Notes: generated by a model from the letters alone, not told the origin. A DNA stretch of 64,000 bases from Cryptomeria japonica (GCF_030272615.1 NC_081406.1:190181391-190245390); one strand, 5' to 3'. Positions 34,349 to 46,598 are shown, numbered from the stretch's first letter. Program-made: numbers and translations.

Positions 34349-35247
34349 GTTTTTTTTGAAGCCTACCCCTTGTATCATAGTTAGAATAGGTGTACTTTGG
34401 TTTGCCTTAGTTTAGTTTCACTTCCGGTTCTGCTTTAGGTTTTAGTTCGGCTTTGCTTAGGTGCTGGTTCCGAGGGATATTCGCCTGTGATGTGGGAGTT
34501 GTTGTCAAGACACACTCTGCGTTTCACGTGGTTTTGTTTAGTCCATTTCTTGAGCGATACCTCATGAAGTTCTTTGAATTAGAGATTGTTTTTGTATAGT
34601 GTATCATAGGTAGGATCCGTATTTGACAGGATTGGAATACTTTTATTGTATTTTGACGCTAACATCATCTGATTATTATATTCTACACATTAATTTTATC
34701 CGAGTTATTATAAATTCTCAGGTGAAGCTGCTACTAGTGAAAAATCTATATATCCTACTTCAGTGCCATTGTAATTCTCGAACCCAAGTAAGTTTATTAC
34801 TTACAAGCCAAATGAATTGACGGAATTTGAAAGTACGCAAAAAGAGAAATATCAAAAGAAAAGAAAGAAATGCAAAGAAATGAAATATCTAAATTGGCTA
34901 GTGGGAATATGCAAGTAACTCCACCAAGGCTATAGACGCCTGGCCGACAGTGGAGCAATGTTCGTGAGGTTATAATTGGCCGCTGGCGAAGTATGGACAT
35001 CTTACGTAGCTAGTCTCACTGGATCCTTTGACTTTACAATATTCTCGTGAAGGTAATGAACGCAATTGCACACACCTGGATAATCAATGACTAAGTAACT
35101 TGATACAATTCTTGGATTCCATCTTTTCAAATGAGTTTTCTAACCTTTTGCTATGTTATGCAAGGATTAATTGAAGATTCTAAGTGTCGGATTGAGCTTT
35201 GTTCTTGAAATGTTCTGGAACATTTCCTCAGTGGAGTCGCCAGATGT
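34349..35247 (+). other. 3' UTR of the Tat element
   Basis: Non-coding stretch between the integrase stop and the LTR start. The part 34700-35040 recurs at 63040-63450. Immediately before the LTR is CAGTGGAGTCGCCAGA, which occupies the position of a polypurine tract but is only moderately purine-rich. Confidence 0.6.
34700..35040 (+). repeat. Repeat shared with 63040-63450
   Basis: Both copies contain CTAGTGAAAAATCTA, CCTTCAGCGCCACTGTAATT-like and CGAACCCAAGTAAG-like blocks, an AAAAGAAAAGAAA-rich stretch and ACCAAGGCTATAGACGCC-like sequence. Order and spacing agree, with a longer purine stretch in the right copy. Non-coding. Confidence 0.7.
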
Positions 35248-35929
35248 TGTGACCTTTTCACACATCGCCCCATTGCTAACGAGGACCCCCTCTTTGCTAG
35301 CTTCTTGCGTTGTTAGGTTAGGGTTTTGGCTGCTTAGTGAGCAATTTTGTGTTTCACGTGCTCGAGTCTCAGAGTTTTGATCATGCCTAGTGTCGTCTAG
35401 GGTTTTTGAAGTGTTAGGATCAAGTTGCAAAAGATGATATTTTTAATGATCCTAAGTTTTGCTAAGTGTTTGACCATTTGAACGTTAACGTGTTTTTAAA
35501 CACGCGCATCAGTGATTCTAAAGTGCCAAGATATTCACAGACCTTTTGGAGTTGTTTTCTCGCTCCTAAGGTATTATTTAAGTTGGTTTCACACTTTATT
35601 CCAATATTTTCCTAGCGCTTCGCTCATATTTTTGGAAAATTAGTCTAAGTCCAGTCAAATTTAAAGTCGCTGAGTGATTTTGAGTGGTTAAAATGATAAA
35701 ATCCTAAGGGAAATCCTTATTCCAAGGGTTAAAGGGTCAAAATCCATGCTAGAGGTGCTTTTCCCCTCACATTCCAAACTACCCAACCCATTCCCCCACT
35801 CAAAATCCATACTACACATGGGTTTCCTCTGGAATCCATACTGGCTACTAATTTCCCCCACTGATTATCCACACCTGGGTTGAATTTCCCCTGGAAGTGC
35901 TAAAATTTGGCTAAGTGTCAAGATTTATC

Positions 35930-36430
35930 CAAACTGCCATCGATTTTCCACCAAGAGTGCGGACTGGAGGAAGGACTGGAGTGCAAGGATAATTTCATGC
36001 CTAGGTCGATTTTCCACCAAGATTTTTGTGACAACTAAGTGAGGATTTTTGTCCGGATTTTTATCCAGACAGAAGTCAATTTTCCCCCCCTAAGCATTTT
36101 TGTAAGGACTTTTATCCAGATTTTTATCCAAACAGGGATCGATTTTCCACTAGGAACATTATGAAGAGTTTTGAGTCCGGATTTTCATCCAAACTGAGGT
36201 CAAATTTCCACCTGGAAGGGTTTTTTCCATGTTAAGTAAGTTTTGAGTGTGGATTTTTGTCCAAACACATCGAATTTCCCCTGGGGGGTGATTTTTTCGC
36301 AAATTGAGTGCATTTTTGTCTGGATTTTTGTCCAAACTCATCGATTTTCCCCTGGGAGGGTTTTTATGTGCATTTTGATGAAATTGAGCATGGATTTTTG
36401 TCCAAGCGTGGGTCGAATTTCCCTTATGGG
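35930..36430. repeat. Tandem array of ~67-bp units in giant LTR copy 1
   Basis: Eight imperfect units. The block ATCGATTTTCC or a variant recurs at about 35939, 36005, 36074, 36138, 36199, 36269, 36340 and 36412, each preceded by GGATTTTTGTCCAAAC-like sequence. Spacing is 61-72 bp. Confidence 0.85.
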
Positions 36431-36670
36431 GCAAATTTTGACACTTAAGTGATTTTTAAAAGGGATTTTTCAATCCCAACTGATAGAGATTTTCCCCTGG
36501 AGGCTTTATTTTGGATTTAAATTGTAATATTTTAATAAATAAGCCCCATTTTAATTGCTTTTAAATAATTATTAAATGATTATTTAAAATTTAAAAGCAA
36601 ATTTAATAACTTGCAATAATTATTAAATGTTTGAACCTTCTAGAAGCAAGTTAGGGTTTCACCAAGCAAG

Positions 36671-36680
36671 TATTTATACA
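36671..36680 (+). promoter_or_regulatory. Candidate TATA box upstream of ORF-O copy 1
   Basis: TATTTATACA, followed by a GAAAGTGAAAG stretch. Copies 2 and 3 have TATATAA in the equivalent place, about 115-125 bp before their ATG. Here the leader is about 1.25 kb, so this box or the leader has diverged. Confidence 0.4.
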
Positions 36681-37933
36681 AGTGTTTTATCCCACATTGC
36701 TTGTGTGATGAAAGTGAAAGATGAAAGCAAGTATATGAAAGGAACTTCGGCATTATTTTATTATTATTTATGCCAGGTGTCTCCATGAAAGCGATTTTTC
36801 TCCAAGTTGGGCAAATTTTTAGCAAGGCGTTTTTGTGAAATGTGGGATTGAGGATTTGTTTTCCTCCATTTTCTCCAGCTTGCTGATTTATTCCTCTTGG
36901 TTGCCATTAAAGACCAGTTTCAGATTTTCGAATTTGCTAAGTTTGGCGATTTTTTTCAAATTTAGCATTTTTTGGTGAAAGTTGGCAATTTCATGATTGG
37001 AGACTTCGGCGATTTTTTCCTCCACCATTTGTGCTTGCTGTTCAGACCTTCATTGCTGCAAATTGCTGCCATTAACAACATTTTTCAGAATTCTGAAAAT
37101 TTCGATTTTTTGCTAAGGCAAATTTTTGTGTTTGGGGTATCCAACCCCAACTTGGGCGATTTTTTCCAGATTGCTGCCATCCTTCATTGCTGCAGATCTA
37201 AGCTACCATTGACATCAATTTTCATAATTCCATTTTGGCGCTAGACTTGGGAAATTTTCGATTTTGCTTGGGAGGTGATTTGGTGCCACATTTTGATGAT
37301 TTTCATGCATGTTTTGTGGCTGCCATCATTTCCAGCCTGCTGATTTGCTTCAGATCTGAGGTTTGCTTCAAATTTTGACCTCCATTAATGGCTGCCATTA
37401 ATTTTCAGACTTAATTTTTTATTGCCCAGCCAATTCCAACTTAAACATTTAGCATTTGGAGGTGTTTTATGGAGTTTTCTGTGCATTTTTTAGACCATTT
37501 TATCGCTGTTGCAGGTCTGAAACTCCATTGTTAGGCAGTTGTCCTCAGAAATTTTCATTTCCAGCCACCTAACCAATTTTGGCGACTTTGCTTGGGGTTG
37601 TTTCTTTAGCAATTTTTCATCATTTTCAGGGATTTAAACCACTTTGCAAAGTGCTGGTAAGTCTGAAGTATCCGATTTTCAGACTTGTCCTTAGAAAACT
37701 AATTTTTACCAGCCATACTTACATTCCAAAAAATGATTGTTTTAATCATTAAAACTGATTTTTATCAATTTTATGCACATTTCTGAAGATTACAACATGT
37801 TTCAAAAGTCTGATTTTCAAGTTGTCTTCAAATTTTGACCTCCATTGTTGACTGCGGAAGGTGTCCTCAGACATTCATTGTGTGAAAACACAATCTTTCA
37901 CACCTTTTCCTTAGTCATCATCAATCCGGTGCG

Positions 37934-40900
37934 ATGTCAAAGTCAGGATACAAGGAAAGAAAAGAACTGCTGAAGACGCTGGAGACTGGATTTTATCCAG
38001 AGTTTAAGATTTCATCCAGATGGAAGGAGATCGCTGATACAAACATGCATTTCCTAGACTTCGACCAGATGCAGCGTCGGATGTTCGGATCCAGAGATCA
38101 AGTTCCTTCCCCAGCATATGCGAATATTATGAAGTGGCATTTTCCATGCCGTTGGGTTTCCACAATCCATACAGTGCAATGAGCTGATCCTGGAATGTGC
38201 ACGATGTTACGATCCGCTCACGAGAATGATTAAGAGTCCTAAAGGCGTAGTCATCGCCTACCTTGCTGAGGATGCCATTGCTAAGGTGTTCGGAATTCCA
38301 CGTGGAACAGACATGAAGGATGTGACCAAGGAGGATTATGCAGACAGATACACGAAGAAGATGGGTGTATGTAAGAATTTAATTAACAAAGAGTGGATGA
38401 TTGAGCCTAGGTCTCATCATTCCAAGGCTCCCAAGACACTTATGTGCATAGATTTTAAGGAGGAATATAGTGATTTGATATTCCTACTCAACAGAGTGCT
38501 GGGGATGCCGCAGGGAGCAATATTTCATGGATGGATGTTCTACCTCATCCAGGATTGTCTTAGAGGAACACTAGTGAATTGGTCCAAAATTATAAGTGAC
38601 AATCTGGATTTCCAGCTGAGAAATGTAGAGCGGTCCAAGTCATTCGCCATGACTTCCTACCTGGTGTACCTGCTTGCACGATTTGTTTCATACAGAGGAT
38701 TAATATGCAAAGGTGAAGTCAGGAATGGGCAAGGACAATTTAAGAGTTATGAATGCTACCCCCAGCTGAGCATGCATAGAATTGAAGACTATAAGAGAGT
38801 GAATGATGAGTTCACTATGTACATCACACGGATGCTGCAGGGCAGAATCCACAGAAGATTGTCCAAGGAGGCAACAGAGTTAATAGAAAAATATGGATCG
38901 TGGTATATACAGTTTCCCACTTTCACAGACCTCATGATTCATGGGTTTCAATCTGAACCCTACAGACTTCCTAGGTATCCAACTGACAGAATGATATTGT
39001 TGGAAGTGGTGAGACAACTTCTAGAGTTCGATGTTATCCAGAGAGAGAAGCACAAGACAAGAATGAAGTTCCCTATTTCAGTTGGGAAGACGTCAGAGGT
39101 TTGCCAATCCGCCATAGCCGCCAGCACTGCAGGTGAGGAGATTGCATTCTACAGATTTGCAACATATAAGAAGAGAGAAAGATTCGATTCAGACAAGAAG
39201 GTCGGAAGGATCAGGGGAGAGAAGTTCACTCATAAGGTTGACATAGAGGATTATTGGGCTAACTTGATGCACAAACAAGCAGTGAAGAGAAGAATGTGGT
39301 CCAGAATGTCAGTGGATTTCATGAAGAAGTGTGGACTTTTCCTCATCCCTGATCAAGTATTAGATGATAGAGATCATACACACCCACATTATGAGAATGA
39401 AATGAAGAAGGCAATCCTATTGCCAAATTGGTCAGAGTCAGAAGAGATTAACCTGAATGTATTGATGAGAGAGGTCTTGAATTTCTCCCGCACATGGGTG
39501 TTCCCTTCACTTATGAAAGGATGAAGCCAAAAGAGTCTACTTCTGAGGACTGTCGGTGATGTCAGGATTCATGCATACGAAGAGAGTCAAGCTCCCAAGA
39601 GAAGGAAGAACATGCCTGGAGAAGTCAAGGCCAGAGGGAAGAAGATTGAGGAGGTGAAGAAGAAACAGAAGACTATCACTCCACTTATCATTCCTTCACT
39701 CCACAAAATAAGGAGACTCAACAGTGTTCCAACACAGTGATACTACCAGAGAATATTCAGGAATTCCATGCCACAACGACATCTGCACCTCCTGATGAGA
39801 ATAATAATCAACTGGAATCCCCTACTATCCTTTTGGAAGTTAGCTTGGGAAATGAAGTATATGATTGGACCAGGAGTAATCCTGATGATAATGATGATGT
39901 TATTTCGGCATTGAAAGGACTTGATCGAGAAGTATGTCTTGATGATGGTATGGAAATGGCCGCTATTCCTGAATGGCTGAGGAGAAGTATGGAGAAAAGT
40001 AAACAAATGATAAAGGTACAGCCTATTGATGATATTGATGACTACCTAGCTAGGAATGCTAAGAAGGAGCCCAAGAGAGCGGAGATTTTGTTGCACATAG
40101 CTAGAGATGAGACAGGAATGCGGATTGCACAGAATGTTGTTCCTATGGCAGGCGTGACAACGAACATTGCTACTCCTATGGATTTCCAGATCACTTCAGT
40201 CGCCCTTGGTCGTACATCTCTAGACCAAGAATTTCAGGAGATTGGTGACAACCTCCAGGCAATCAATGCAAGGTTAGGCAAAGCGATTGCGGAAAATGAT
40301 AGGTACAGAGAAGAAAATATTAGACTCAGAGTATATTGCAGGGACAAGGCGTGGAGATCCCACCCTTATTTCCCCTATTGCAGTTGACCATGGAATACAT
40401 TCACACTGCGAGGTAGCGAGAGGTACACACTCAGAGGTGGAAAAGTGGATTGAAAGCACAAGAAAGCAGGCAGATGATTTCCTTACTCAGTTTGTCCATG
40501 CATATGATAAGACAACAACGCTCGTATTCAGAATCCAGTATTTGGAGGGAGTTTGGGAAGAATTCCGACCTATTCAGGACAAGACTATTCCACGCCTCCT
40601 AGCATTGAAGAAGGTTCCTAATTCCACCTTGGTCAGCAAGAACATTGTGCACAATGGAGACATATATGATTTCCATGGCTGGTATTGTGCATTAGCCTTG
40701 AAGAAATCAGCTTATGAGAACACCCAATTGAGTTGTATGGAGATGGAAGGATTAATTCAGGACATTCAGATGAAGATCCTTGCCTCGATTGAGGAATTAT
40801 TGGGTGTTGATGTTAGTGATGCTAGTGGTTTACACTTAAATGAATTAAGAGACAAGATAAAATTTATGTATTTTTGCCAGTTGGACTCTTTGAAGAAGAG

Positions 40901-41129
40901 TCAGATAGATGACTTGGTCTCTTTGTTGATTCATGTTCATAATTCTCAAAAGCTCATGCCAGAATGGGAGAACACTTTGAATGCTTGCTCGGATTCATTG
41001 GATGTGATTGATTTACAGCAGGATACCTTGCCTAGCATTTCCATGGAGGAGTTAGATTCAGTATTGGCTAGATTCTTGGAGTATGCTAGGAGAGAGAGAG
41101 AGAGAGAGATGCAGGGAGGAATCTTCTAG
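37934..41129 (+). pseudogene. ORF-O copy 1: long ORF of unknown function
   Basis: About 1,065 codons from ATG at 37934, the least damaged of three copies. I do not recognise the family. N-terminal box: SRWKEIADTN, FDQMQRRMFGS. Then FGIPRGTDM, KEWMIEPRSHHSKAPKTL, LLNRVLGMPQGA, GWMFYLIQ, MTSYLVYLLARF, VNDEFTMYITRMLQ, LPRYPTDRMILLEVVRQL, EIAFYRFATYKKRERFD and DYWANL. A Lys/Arg-rich linker (PKRRKNMPGEVKARGKK, about 39598-39650) could be a nuclear signal. A coiled coil follows (RYREENIRLR), then VPNSTLVSKNIVHNGDIYDF, WYCALA and a basic C-terminus. No RT, integrase, protease, DDE or zinc knuckle is visible. Lesions: frameshift near 38135, TGA at 39522-39524, TGA at 39738 with a frame change, frameshift near 40330. 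A retroelement ORF1-type or gag-like protein is possible. Confidence 0.75.
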
Positions 41130-41285
41130 AAGATTCTCTATATAATGACTAGGTATCTTTTCATTGGGCCATATGTTGGTGGTGCCATTTTTTATGTAGC
41201 CCTAATTAGGGCAATTCTAGGGTTTTGTTTGCATGATCTCGACCGTTGATCTTAGATCAATCTAAGCCATCCATTCTGTAAGAGA

Positions 41286-41298
41286 CTCTATATATGCC
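41286..41298 (+). promoter_or_regulatory. Second TATA box, downstream of ORF-O copy 1
   Basis: CTCTATATATGCC, about 160 bp after the ORF stop, preceded by CCCTAATTAGGGC and followed by CTCATTTGTAGGAGAG. Copy 3 has the same arrangement (CCTATATAAAGG at 51125-51114, with CCCTAATTAGGGTTT before it and CTCATTTGTAAGGAGGAGAG after it). This would be the promoter for the element's genomic RNA. Confidence 0.6.
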
Positions 41299-42100
41299 TC
41301 CTTGTCTCTCATTTGTAGGAGAGTTTTTGTAGAATTGTTGGTATATGCTGCAGCTATTTGAATCCTAATCATTGTTCAATTGTTGGTGATTTTGCTCTTC
41401 AAGTGTTGTATTTGCATTCATGGTTCTCAATTCCTCCAAGTTAGATTAGAATTTAGATTAGAATTTATTTTCATGTATTGAGTGAAAGATTTGTTGAATT
41501 CATTTGTGTGGAATCCTTAATCCATACCACTAGCCTCTTGCCGCTGGTAAGTGCGCCTTGTGTGGTCAACTGGAATTTAAGTAAGCATAACTTCAACTAT
41601 TACTCGTCCGTTGACAAGCATCAACTTGGATGGTGTCAACGTTTGATGGTGATAGCCTGAAAATCTTTAAGCATACCTTAGACGATTGCACTAAGCTTGT
41701 GTCAATACCTAATTGTGAGACCTTGCCTAGTTTGATTCCACTAAATCTATTCATCATTTCCTACATTCCTAGTTTTAGAATAGATCTCCTGAACCCTACT
41801 CTTTTTCCCTCTTTTTTAGTAAGAAGTAAATCCAGAGCCATATTGATAAATCTTAAGTTGTCAGCACACCTATTCCGCATCATTCATGATAATCCAAACA
41901 TTTGCGTAAGCCCCCAAGTGAAACACAGCAATTCACATCAACCACTAAACTTACCCACTCATCAAGACCTGACATGTAGAAACCTTGGAATCACATTAGT
42001 TGATCTCATTCTTAGCATCTGAGGTGATTTTGTTCAAAAGAGGGTAAATTACCTTGGTACTTTATTCTGAAATGTTTTGTGCATAAAAAACACATCAACA

Positions 42101-43470
42101 CTACCCAAGTCTAGCCTCACAAGATAATAAGAAACTTACAATATTTTGTAGGCACCAACCCACAATAACTACAACCCAAGATGGAGACACCAATTATCAA
42201 TTAGATTTGTAGGAAACAACCTACAGTAAACACCAATTTCCTAATCCAATAACTGAGCACCAACTTAGATGATGTGGCACCACCCTCAATTACAACAAAG
42301 TATATGAAAGATATGTCATGAAGAGCTTCAAGACTGAACCTATTAATCTGATCAACTTCAGAACACTCCTAGAATGTGCATAAGATCTGCAACTTGATTT
42401 GCACACTTCAAATCATCTCTATATTATAACGAGTAAACAACTTGCACAACTTTTAACACTTCCATCAACCACACTCACTAGGAATTAATCCAATTACAAT
42501 TATATATGCATCCCTACATTAATTACAATCATAAGTCAGCCTAGAACTTATTTTCAACATCCACAAGTCTAGCACATGCATACTTAAATCCAAGCATGCA
42601 ATAGGCCCAGTCCAAAAGCCAACACTTTACTCCAAGATAATGATACAAGACTCTATTGATATATTGATCGACTTCTTCAATCTATGACAGTAGCTCTCGA
42701 TCAGCAATGATAGAAGTTTTGCTAATATTTAAAAAGACAAGAAACAAGTAATCCGAAGGAAGTGCTTCTTATATATTAATTAACATTAAGTAAAAGAGTA
42801 ATCCTTGACTAAGAAAGTAGACGCATCTTGCTATAGAAGTGTGATTTTATTCTTAACTCAAGTGGGTGCTATTTGTTAACTTAATTGATTTGTTATGGGC
42901 AGCGGATAAGTAAGAGAAGGGTGGCGTTTTGATTTCATAATTATGTGTTTAAAAACTTTTGTGGCTAAAGGATAAAGGGAGTACTTTGTCTATTCTCAAA
43001 AAGATACGATTATGATTTAAGGGTAGCGACTCATTATAAACAAAGCATAATTTGTTAATATCCAATAGGTGCGATTTAGAGAAAAGAAAAGTGAGAAATT
43101 GCAATAAGTTGTGTCTTCTTAATATTCAAAGGGTATGACCTGTTGATGTAAAGGTATATGTATGAAGAGTGCAAATAGAGTTTGGAAGATAGAGTGTGTG
43201 AGAATAATTCTGAGATTATAACTTAGAAAATAAAGAGTTCTCATAAGTGTGAGTGAAATAAAAGAATATGAGTGGCGAGTAATAAAGAAATATATAATTC
43301 AGATATATTACTGCAGAAGAAAAAGGAAGATTGTTGATGTATATGCTGATATAAAAGAGGAATATACACACATGTCAAAGAGGAATTTATACAAGTATAA
43401 AGGAGGATATTATACAGATATAGTGAAGGATATGATGCAGATTTAAAGATAAATTTCTAGACTTTTGGTA
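42101..43470. other. Unassigned AT-rich flank between LTR copies 1 and 2
   Basis: No ORF of note, no terminal repeats and no retroelement motif. It lies between the end of the plus-strand giant LTR and the truncation point of the minus-strand copy 2. Confidence 0.5.
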
Positions 43471-43477
43471 GTCTTAT

Positions 43478-46400
43478 GGAAAATGAAGAAACGTTCTCAA
43501 AATGTTTCTTGGAAAATGATCCCGCAAAAAAGAATTCATGCAACTAGTTCCTCAGGAAGTTCACAATTACTCCACCATCATTCAGTTTTCTCGCAAATAA
43601 TGCCTCAATCGCGCTGATAATTTCTTCACGTACCCTTCTGATTGAGTCTTTCAAAGTCAAAGACTCCATGTTGAACCTTTCAAAGATATCCTTTCCGGAG
43701 CAAACGGCGCAAAACCACTGTGGGAAGTCATAAATTTCATTCTCCTGAATCACCTTCCCATCAATCAACTTCTGCTTTGGAACTTTCATTAGGGCTTTGA
43801 GTCGCAGAATGGTCAGGTCTTGATAAATGTGAACATCCTCCCATAGAACATCCACCACATCTAGCCTGTTCAAAATGGCAACAACTCTGGAGTGAAGATG
43901 AGCCAAGTCTTCAATGAATTTCCCAACTGCAGCGAAAACATCTTCCACCCATTTTTTGGAATCTTGGGCTATTTTCCTGATTGTTTCAACGTCATCAATG
44001 ACCTCTTTAGGAAGAGAGGGAGGAGGAACAAAGAACAGATTTGCCTCCCTAAGCGGATGCTTGAAGCTTTTAACATATTCGCACAAGGCCTTGATTTCAT
44101 TTTTTAGCCTTCTACACGTTTCTTTCATCTTCTGCATCTTCTCTTTCATGGCCAAGGAAGAATCCTCAAAGTCTTCCACTACTTAAACCGTGGAAGCACG
44201 CCCCAGATCAATTTCTCTGATCACATAATCACTTGGTGTGATATCATTTCTACCTTTGTCTATCACGGGCTCAACTAAATGTAGAGTCCTGGATCCAGAC
44301 TCATCTCTCGTGATTTTGGAAAATTTCCAAGCAGCTTTCTTTTTTGTTGGCTGATCCATTCTCTTCAAAAGTTCTTCCAATTCCCATGTTGTATCAATTT
44401 CATTTTTTGGTTCCTTCCTCAATCTATCTTTCAACCAATCAAGAGCGGGAATTGATCGATCCTGAATCTCCATACGCTCCTGTGACACTTCCTTTATTTC
44501 TTCAAGGACCGTCTCTACGAAACTATCCTGGCGTAGCTCTTCTAAATGAGAGGAAAGTTCTTGCCTTTACACCCTTGGCTGATTGGGCCTATGTGAAGCG
44601 TTGATGCTAAGAATATCTTGTGCTGGAACACTGTCGAGAAGATTGCCCTGTGGCAAATTTGTTGGATTTTCTTGTGCAAACATTTCCACCTCCCACACAC
44701 TCGAAGAGCTAGCCGGCGATTGAACTTCTTCCACTCTTGCTCTCTTCTATTGTGATTCTTCCGAGTTGACCTCCTACTGAGCAGTTGACTGAATTTCTGG
44801 TTGGACATTTGGCTAGGCTTCCTTCCTTTTCCTTGTCCTAGGCTTCATTGGAGCACTTTTTCCTTCACTAGGTCCAGCCTTTCCTTGCTGAATTTCCCCT
44901 TCTTCAGCTTGGGCCTATGAAGATCCTTTTGTGGCCTCATTGTGGGAATCCAGACTTCCCATTAACTAGTAGCTCAGGTGGACATTTTTCTCCTTCAACG
45001 CCTTCATATGTCGGTCAACCCACTGCCTAGTGAACTTCAAAACCGACCTGGCTAAAATGTCTAAGTCATCTACCTCAAGTTCTGACCAATTTGGCAACTG
45101 GATGGGCTAGTCCTTGACCTTTCCAAACTCTGGTTGCACTACGTTTGTATCCTCTTTCACCTGATTCGGGACTTGTACTATTTCACCAATCCTGATCATG
45201 TTGAGGGGCAATCTACAAAACATTTTCTTTCTGACCTCAAGTTCGTCCTTGGAACCTGCCCAATAATCTTCCAGGTAAAACTTGTGGACAAATTTTAATC
45301 CAGCAACCTTCCTGATTTTACAATATGGATCATAGTGAGATCTGGATGTGTAGAATGCCAAGCGATAGAATGCCAATTCCTCTATTACTTTTTCAGCTGC
45401 TAACAGGTTTTGGCACACTTCCACATAATCACCAAGGACAACATGGAATTCAATAGACAGCTTTCTTTTCTTCTTCTGAATTTGGTCGTAGGTCGTCAAT
45501 TGCCTCATAAGCTCCAGCAGCACCAGTTTATTGGATGGATACCTCAGTAATTTATATGGCTAGTACAAGAATCCTTGCATCCTGATATAAGTGAACTTTG
45601 GAAATTGTAGGAACATGGCCCCAAATTTTTGTACCAAAGCCCTTGGCTTTTAGCGACACTCTTGTGAAGCTCATTCTGCATAAATCCGGTTAGGTACATA
45701 GTAAAAGTGTCATTTACCAGTTTGAAAGAACTGGTGTTGTGTAGGTTTAGCTGAGGAAAGCATTCACATACTTTCAACTATGTTAGCCCACATCCCGTGG
45801 GCCCCTTTCCTGGCAAGCCATCAAAGCCACCCATCCTTGCAAGTGAATTAATCACATAAGAACTCATATAGAAGGATTGGGTCTTCTTCTCCTTCAAATC
45901 TTTTAGCTGCTCATGCACATAATGGCTGATTAGTCTAGCCCAATCCACTATTCCATTGGCATTCATGACTTCGCCAATGTAGAAAAACATCCATGTTTCA
46001 AAATTTATGGCATGTGGACACCCCATAATTCTGCTCAACATCATCATCAAGTCCACATACTCTTGCTTGAATTAGAAAATGGTGAGCGTCTTAGGCACTT
46101 TAGAAATGTGTGGTCTAGGCTTTTGCATCCAATTCTTGTTGATAACTTCAATGCATCTGTCAAGACCTGCATCATATACTATCGTAGCTCCATTCCTAGT
46201 CCTATGGGCCATGGAATGATGTGATGGAATCCCAAAGGTTTCACCAATAACCTCTAGAGTCAAGTTGGCCAAAAGCTTACCACTTGTTAAAATAGCTCCA
46301 TCTCCGGATTGTAGTGTTTTGCGCATTCCAAGATCTACTCTAGACACTGGATAGAAGGGGGGAAACCAGCTGCTGAAACAATTCCGCTTTTAACAATTCT

Positions 46401-46598
46401 GGCAGCGATAGGTGATGGAGTGTGTCATGTTGTCCCAAACATCCTGATTCGGAAAGCAACCAAATTGAATGTCCCCCAATTTGTGTCGTTGATTTCCTTC
46501 CATGTGGACACCATCTTGGACTCCGGAAGGAATCCCTTCATCTCAACTTTTATCTGTGAATGCCTGGTAATAGTTGCCACTTTACTTGATTCAGCCAT
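43478..46598 (-). pseudogene. ORF-O copy 2
   Basis: Homologous to the other two ORF-O copies over its length. The start is the ATG at 46598-46596 (MAESSK), matching MAESSK in copy 3. Blocks in order: GIPSHHSMAHRT, KNWMQKPRPHISKVPKTL (46170-46080), MLSRIMGCPHAINFETWMFF, VNDTFTMYLTGFMQ, LLELMRQLTTYDQIQKKK, ELAFYRLAFYTSR, HKFYLEDYWAG, then ALDWLKDRL and the coiled coil KMKETCRRLKNEIK, IYQDLTILRLKALMKVPKQK and IYDFPQWFCAV. In-frame stops separate blocks at about 46348, 46060, 45778, 45535 and 44181. The C-terminus is cut at about 43478. Degenerate but protein-level similarity is clear. Confidence 0.75.

Larger units (their letters stand above)
30962..42100 (+). mobile_element. Tat/Ogre-like Ty3/gypsy element, 5'-truncated, with giant 3' LTR
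   Basis: Pol domains in the order archaeal-type RNase H, RT, RNase H, integrase (30963-34348), a 900-bp 3' UTR (34349-35247) and then a sequence starting TGTTGTGACC (35248) and ending CACATCAACA (42100). I read the latter as the 3' LTR. The 5' LTR, gag and protease are missing because the element is cut at 30962. Pol has only a few lesions, so it is much younger than gypsy-1 or gypsy-3. The additional RNase H places it in the Tat lineage. The LTR assignment is inference from terminal TGTTG...CAACA and from two further copies of the same unit at 43471-61607. Confidence 0.75.
35248..42100 (+). repeat. Giant 3' LTR carrying ORF-O (copy 1)
   Basis: 6853 bp from TGTTGTGACC to CACATCAACA, with TGTTG...CAACA ends. 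Internal order: start box (CACACATCGCCCC...GGACCCCC), ~67-bp tandem array (35930-36430), TATA (36671), long leader, ORF-O (37934-41129), second TATA (41286), transcribed-region-like tail (to 42100). The start matches the minus-strand copy at 61607. The end (CTTTATTCTG...CATAAAAAACACATCAA) matches 50309-50353. The copy at 50309-61607 has the same length once its insertion is removed. TGTTG/CAACA ends and position after pol support LTR status. An independent transposon or satellite unit is the alternative. Confidence 0.68.

Noticed and set aside
35930-36430. CRISPR-like array
   Set aside because: Units are directly adjacent and degenerate with no unique spacers; eukaryotic context.
37934-41129. 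ORF-O as the plant aminotransferase-like mobile domain
   Set aside because: I do not see the sequence signature I associate with that domain; kept as unknown, though a distant relation is not excluded.
42101-43470. Possible host exon (43249-43446 open frame)
   Set aside because: Low-complexity, Lys/Tyr/Ile-rich translation typical of AT-rich noncoding DNA; no splice or start context.
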